Assembly: GCA_905236955.1 (NCBI GenBank)
Contig: CAJOQW010000097.1
Span: forward strand, 1-6,970
Direction of reading: 5' to 3'
DNA: 6,970 nucleotides
From: an uncultured Bacteroidales bacterium
GTDB taxonomy: Bacteria; Bacteroidota; Bacteroidia; Bacteroidales; UBA932
Shown here: in pieces, positions 6,892-6,970 of the stretch
Layout of the letters: each line of letters starts with the position of its first letter
How positions within the stretch are numbered: the stretch's first letter is position 1
Program-made: the position numbers and the translations under genes
The notes under the pieces: model-generated
Told to the model about the DNA's origin: nothing
The model's database searches: none
The model's input: the letters and a program-made list of their open reading frames with translations, nothing else

Positions 6892-6964
6892 TCGGGATGA
6901 CTCGACTCGAACGAGCGACCCCTACGTCCCGAACGTAGTGCGCTACCAACTGCGCTACATCCCG
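6892..6964 (-). tRNA. tRNA-Pro (anticodon CGG)
   Basis: The reverse strand folds into a full 73-nt cloverleaf. The acceptor stem is CGGGATG/CATCCCG with discriminator A. The D arm is GCGC-AGTTGGTA-GCGC. The anticodon arm is CTACG-TTCGGGA-CGTAG, with CGG at positions 34-36. The variable loop is GGGTC. The T arm is GCTCG-TTCGAGT-CGAGT, with one G-U pair. Loop TTCGGGA, G37 and the GGGTC variable loop match the tRNA-Pro(CGG) pattern seen in E. coli proK. The CCA end is not encoded; the next minus-strand bases are CAAAAAAA, so CCA must be added enzymatically. The gene reads CCG proline codons and is convergent with the porin gene. Its promoter is outside the window. Confidence 0.95.
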
Positions 6965-6970
6965 AAAGAA

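Noticed and set aside
1..6970. CRISPR arrays, insertion sequences, phage or defence genes
   Set aside because: No repeat-spacer pattern, terminal inverted repeats, transposase-like or nuclease-like frames were seen. The five genes and the tRNA account for nearly all the sequence.

Overview
The window looks like a stretch of a Bacteroidales (phylum Bacteroidota) chromosome. The evidence is the two-subunit, ferredoxin-linked 2-oxoacid oxidoreductase with a fused gamma-alpha chain, an OprO/OprP-like outer-membrane porin, mostly absent Shine-Dalgarno sequences, and one possible Bacteroides-type promoter (TTG-20-TAAATTTG). The coding DNA is GC-rich by eye yet uses many ATA (Ile) and AGG (Arg) codons. 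This would suit an Alistipes-like or uncultured gut or rumen Bacteroidales lineage, but I cannot name a genus from sequence alone.

Layout. Bases 1-1824 hold korA, cut at its 5' end by the window edge. korB (1827-2846) starts 2 bases after the korA stop, and gdhA (2878-4221) follows after 31 bases; all three are probably one transcription unit. A strong hairpin with a short T-run (4252-4284) closes this block. A second block holds a 12-TM-type DASS/SLC13 anion:Na+ symporter (4306-5754) and, 3 bases later, a signal-peptide-bearing beta-barrel porin (5758-6840). A textbook intrinsic terminator (6861-6890) ends that block. A tRNA-Pro(CGG) on the minus strand (6892-6964) converges on it. No stretch over 300 bases lacks a gene.

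How the genes may work together. KorAB interconverts succinyl-CoA + CO2 and 2-oxoglutarate using ferredoxin. In anaerobic Bacteroidales this reaction can run reductively to make 2-oxoglutarate. GdhA then aminates 2-oxoglutarate to glutamate, so the first block sits where carbon and ammonium assimilation meet. The second block looks like an outer-membrane plus inner-membrane route for a small anion. If that anion is a C4/C5 dicarboxylate, it could feed the first block; this link is inference. Everything here is recognisable metabolism and transport. I see no sign of a defence system, mobile element, CRISPR array or other undescribed system.
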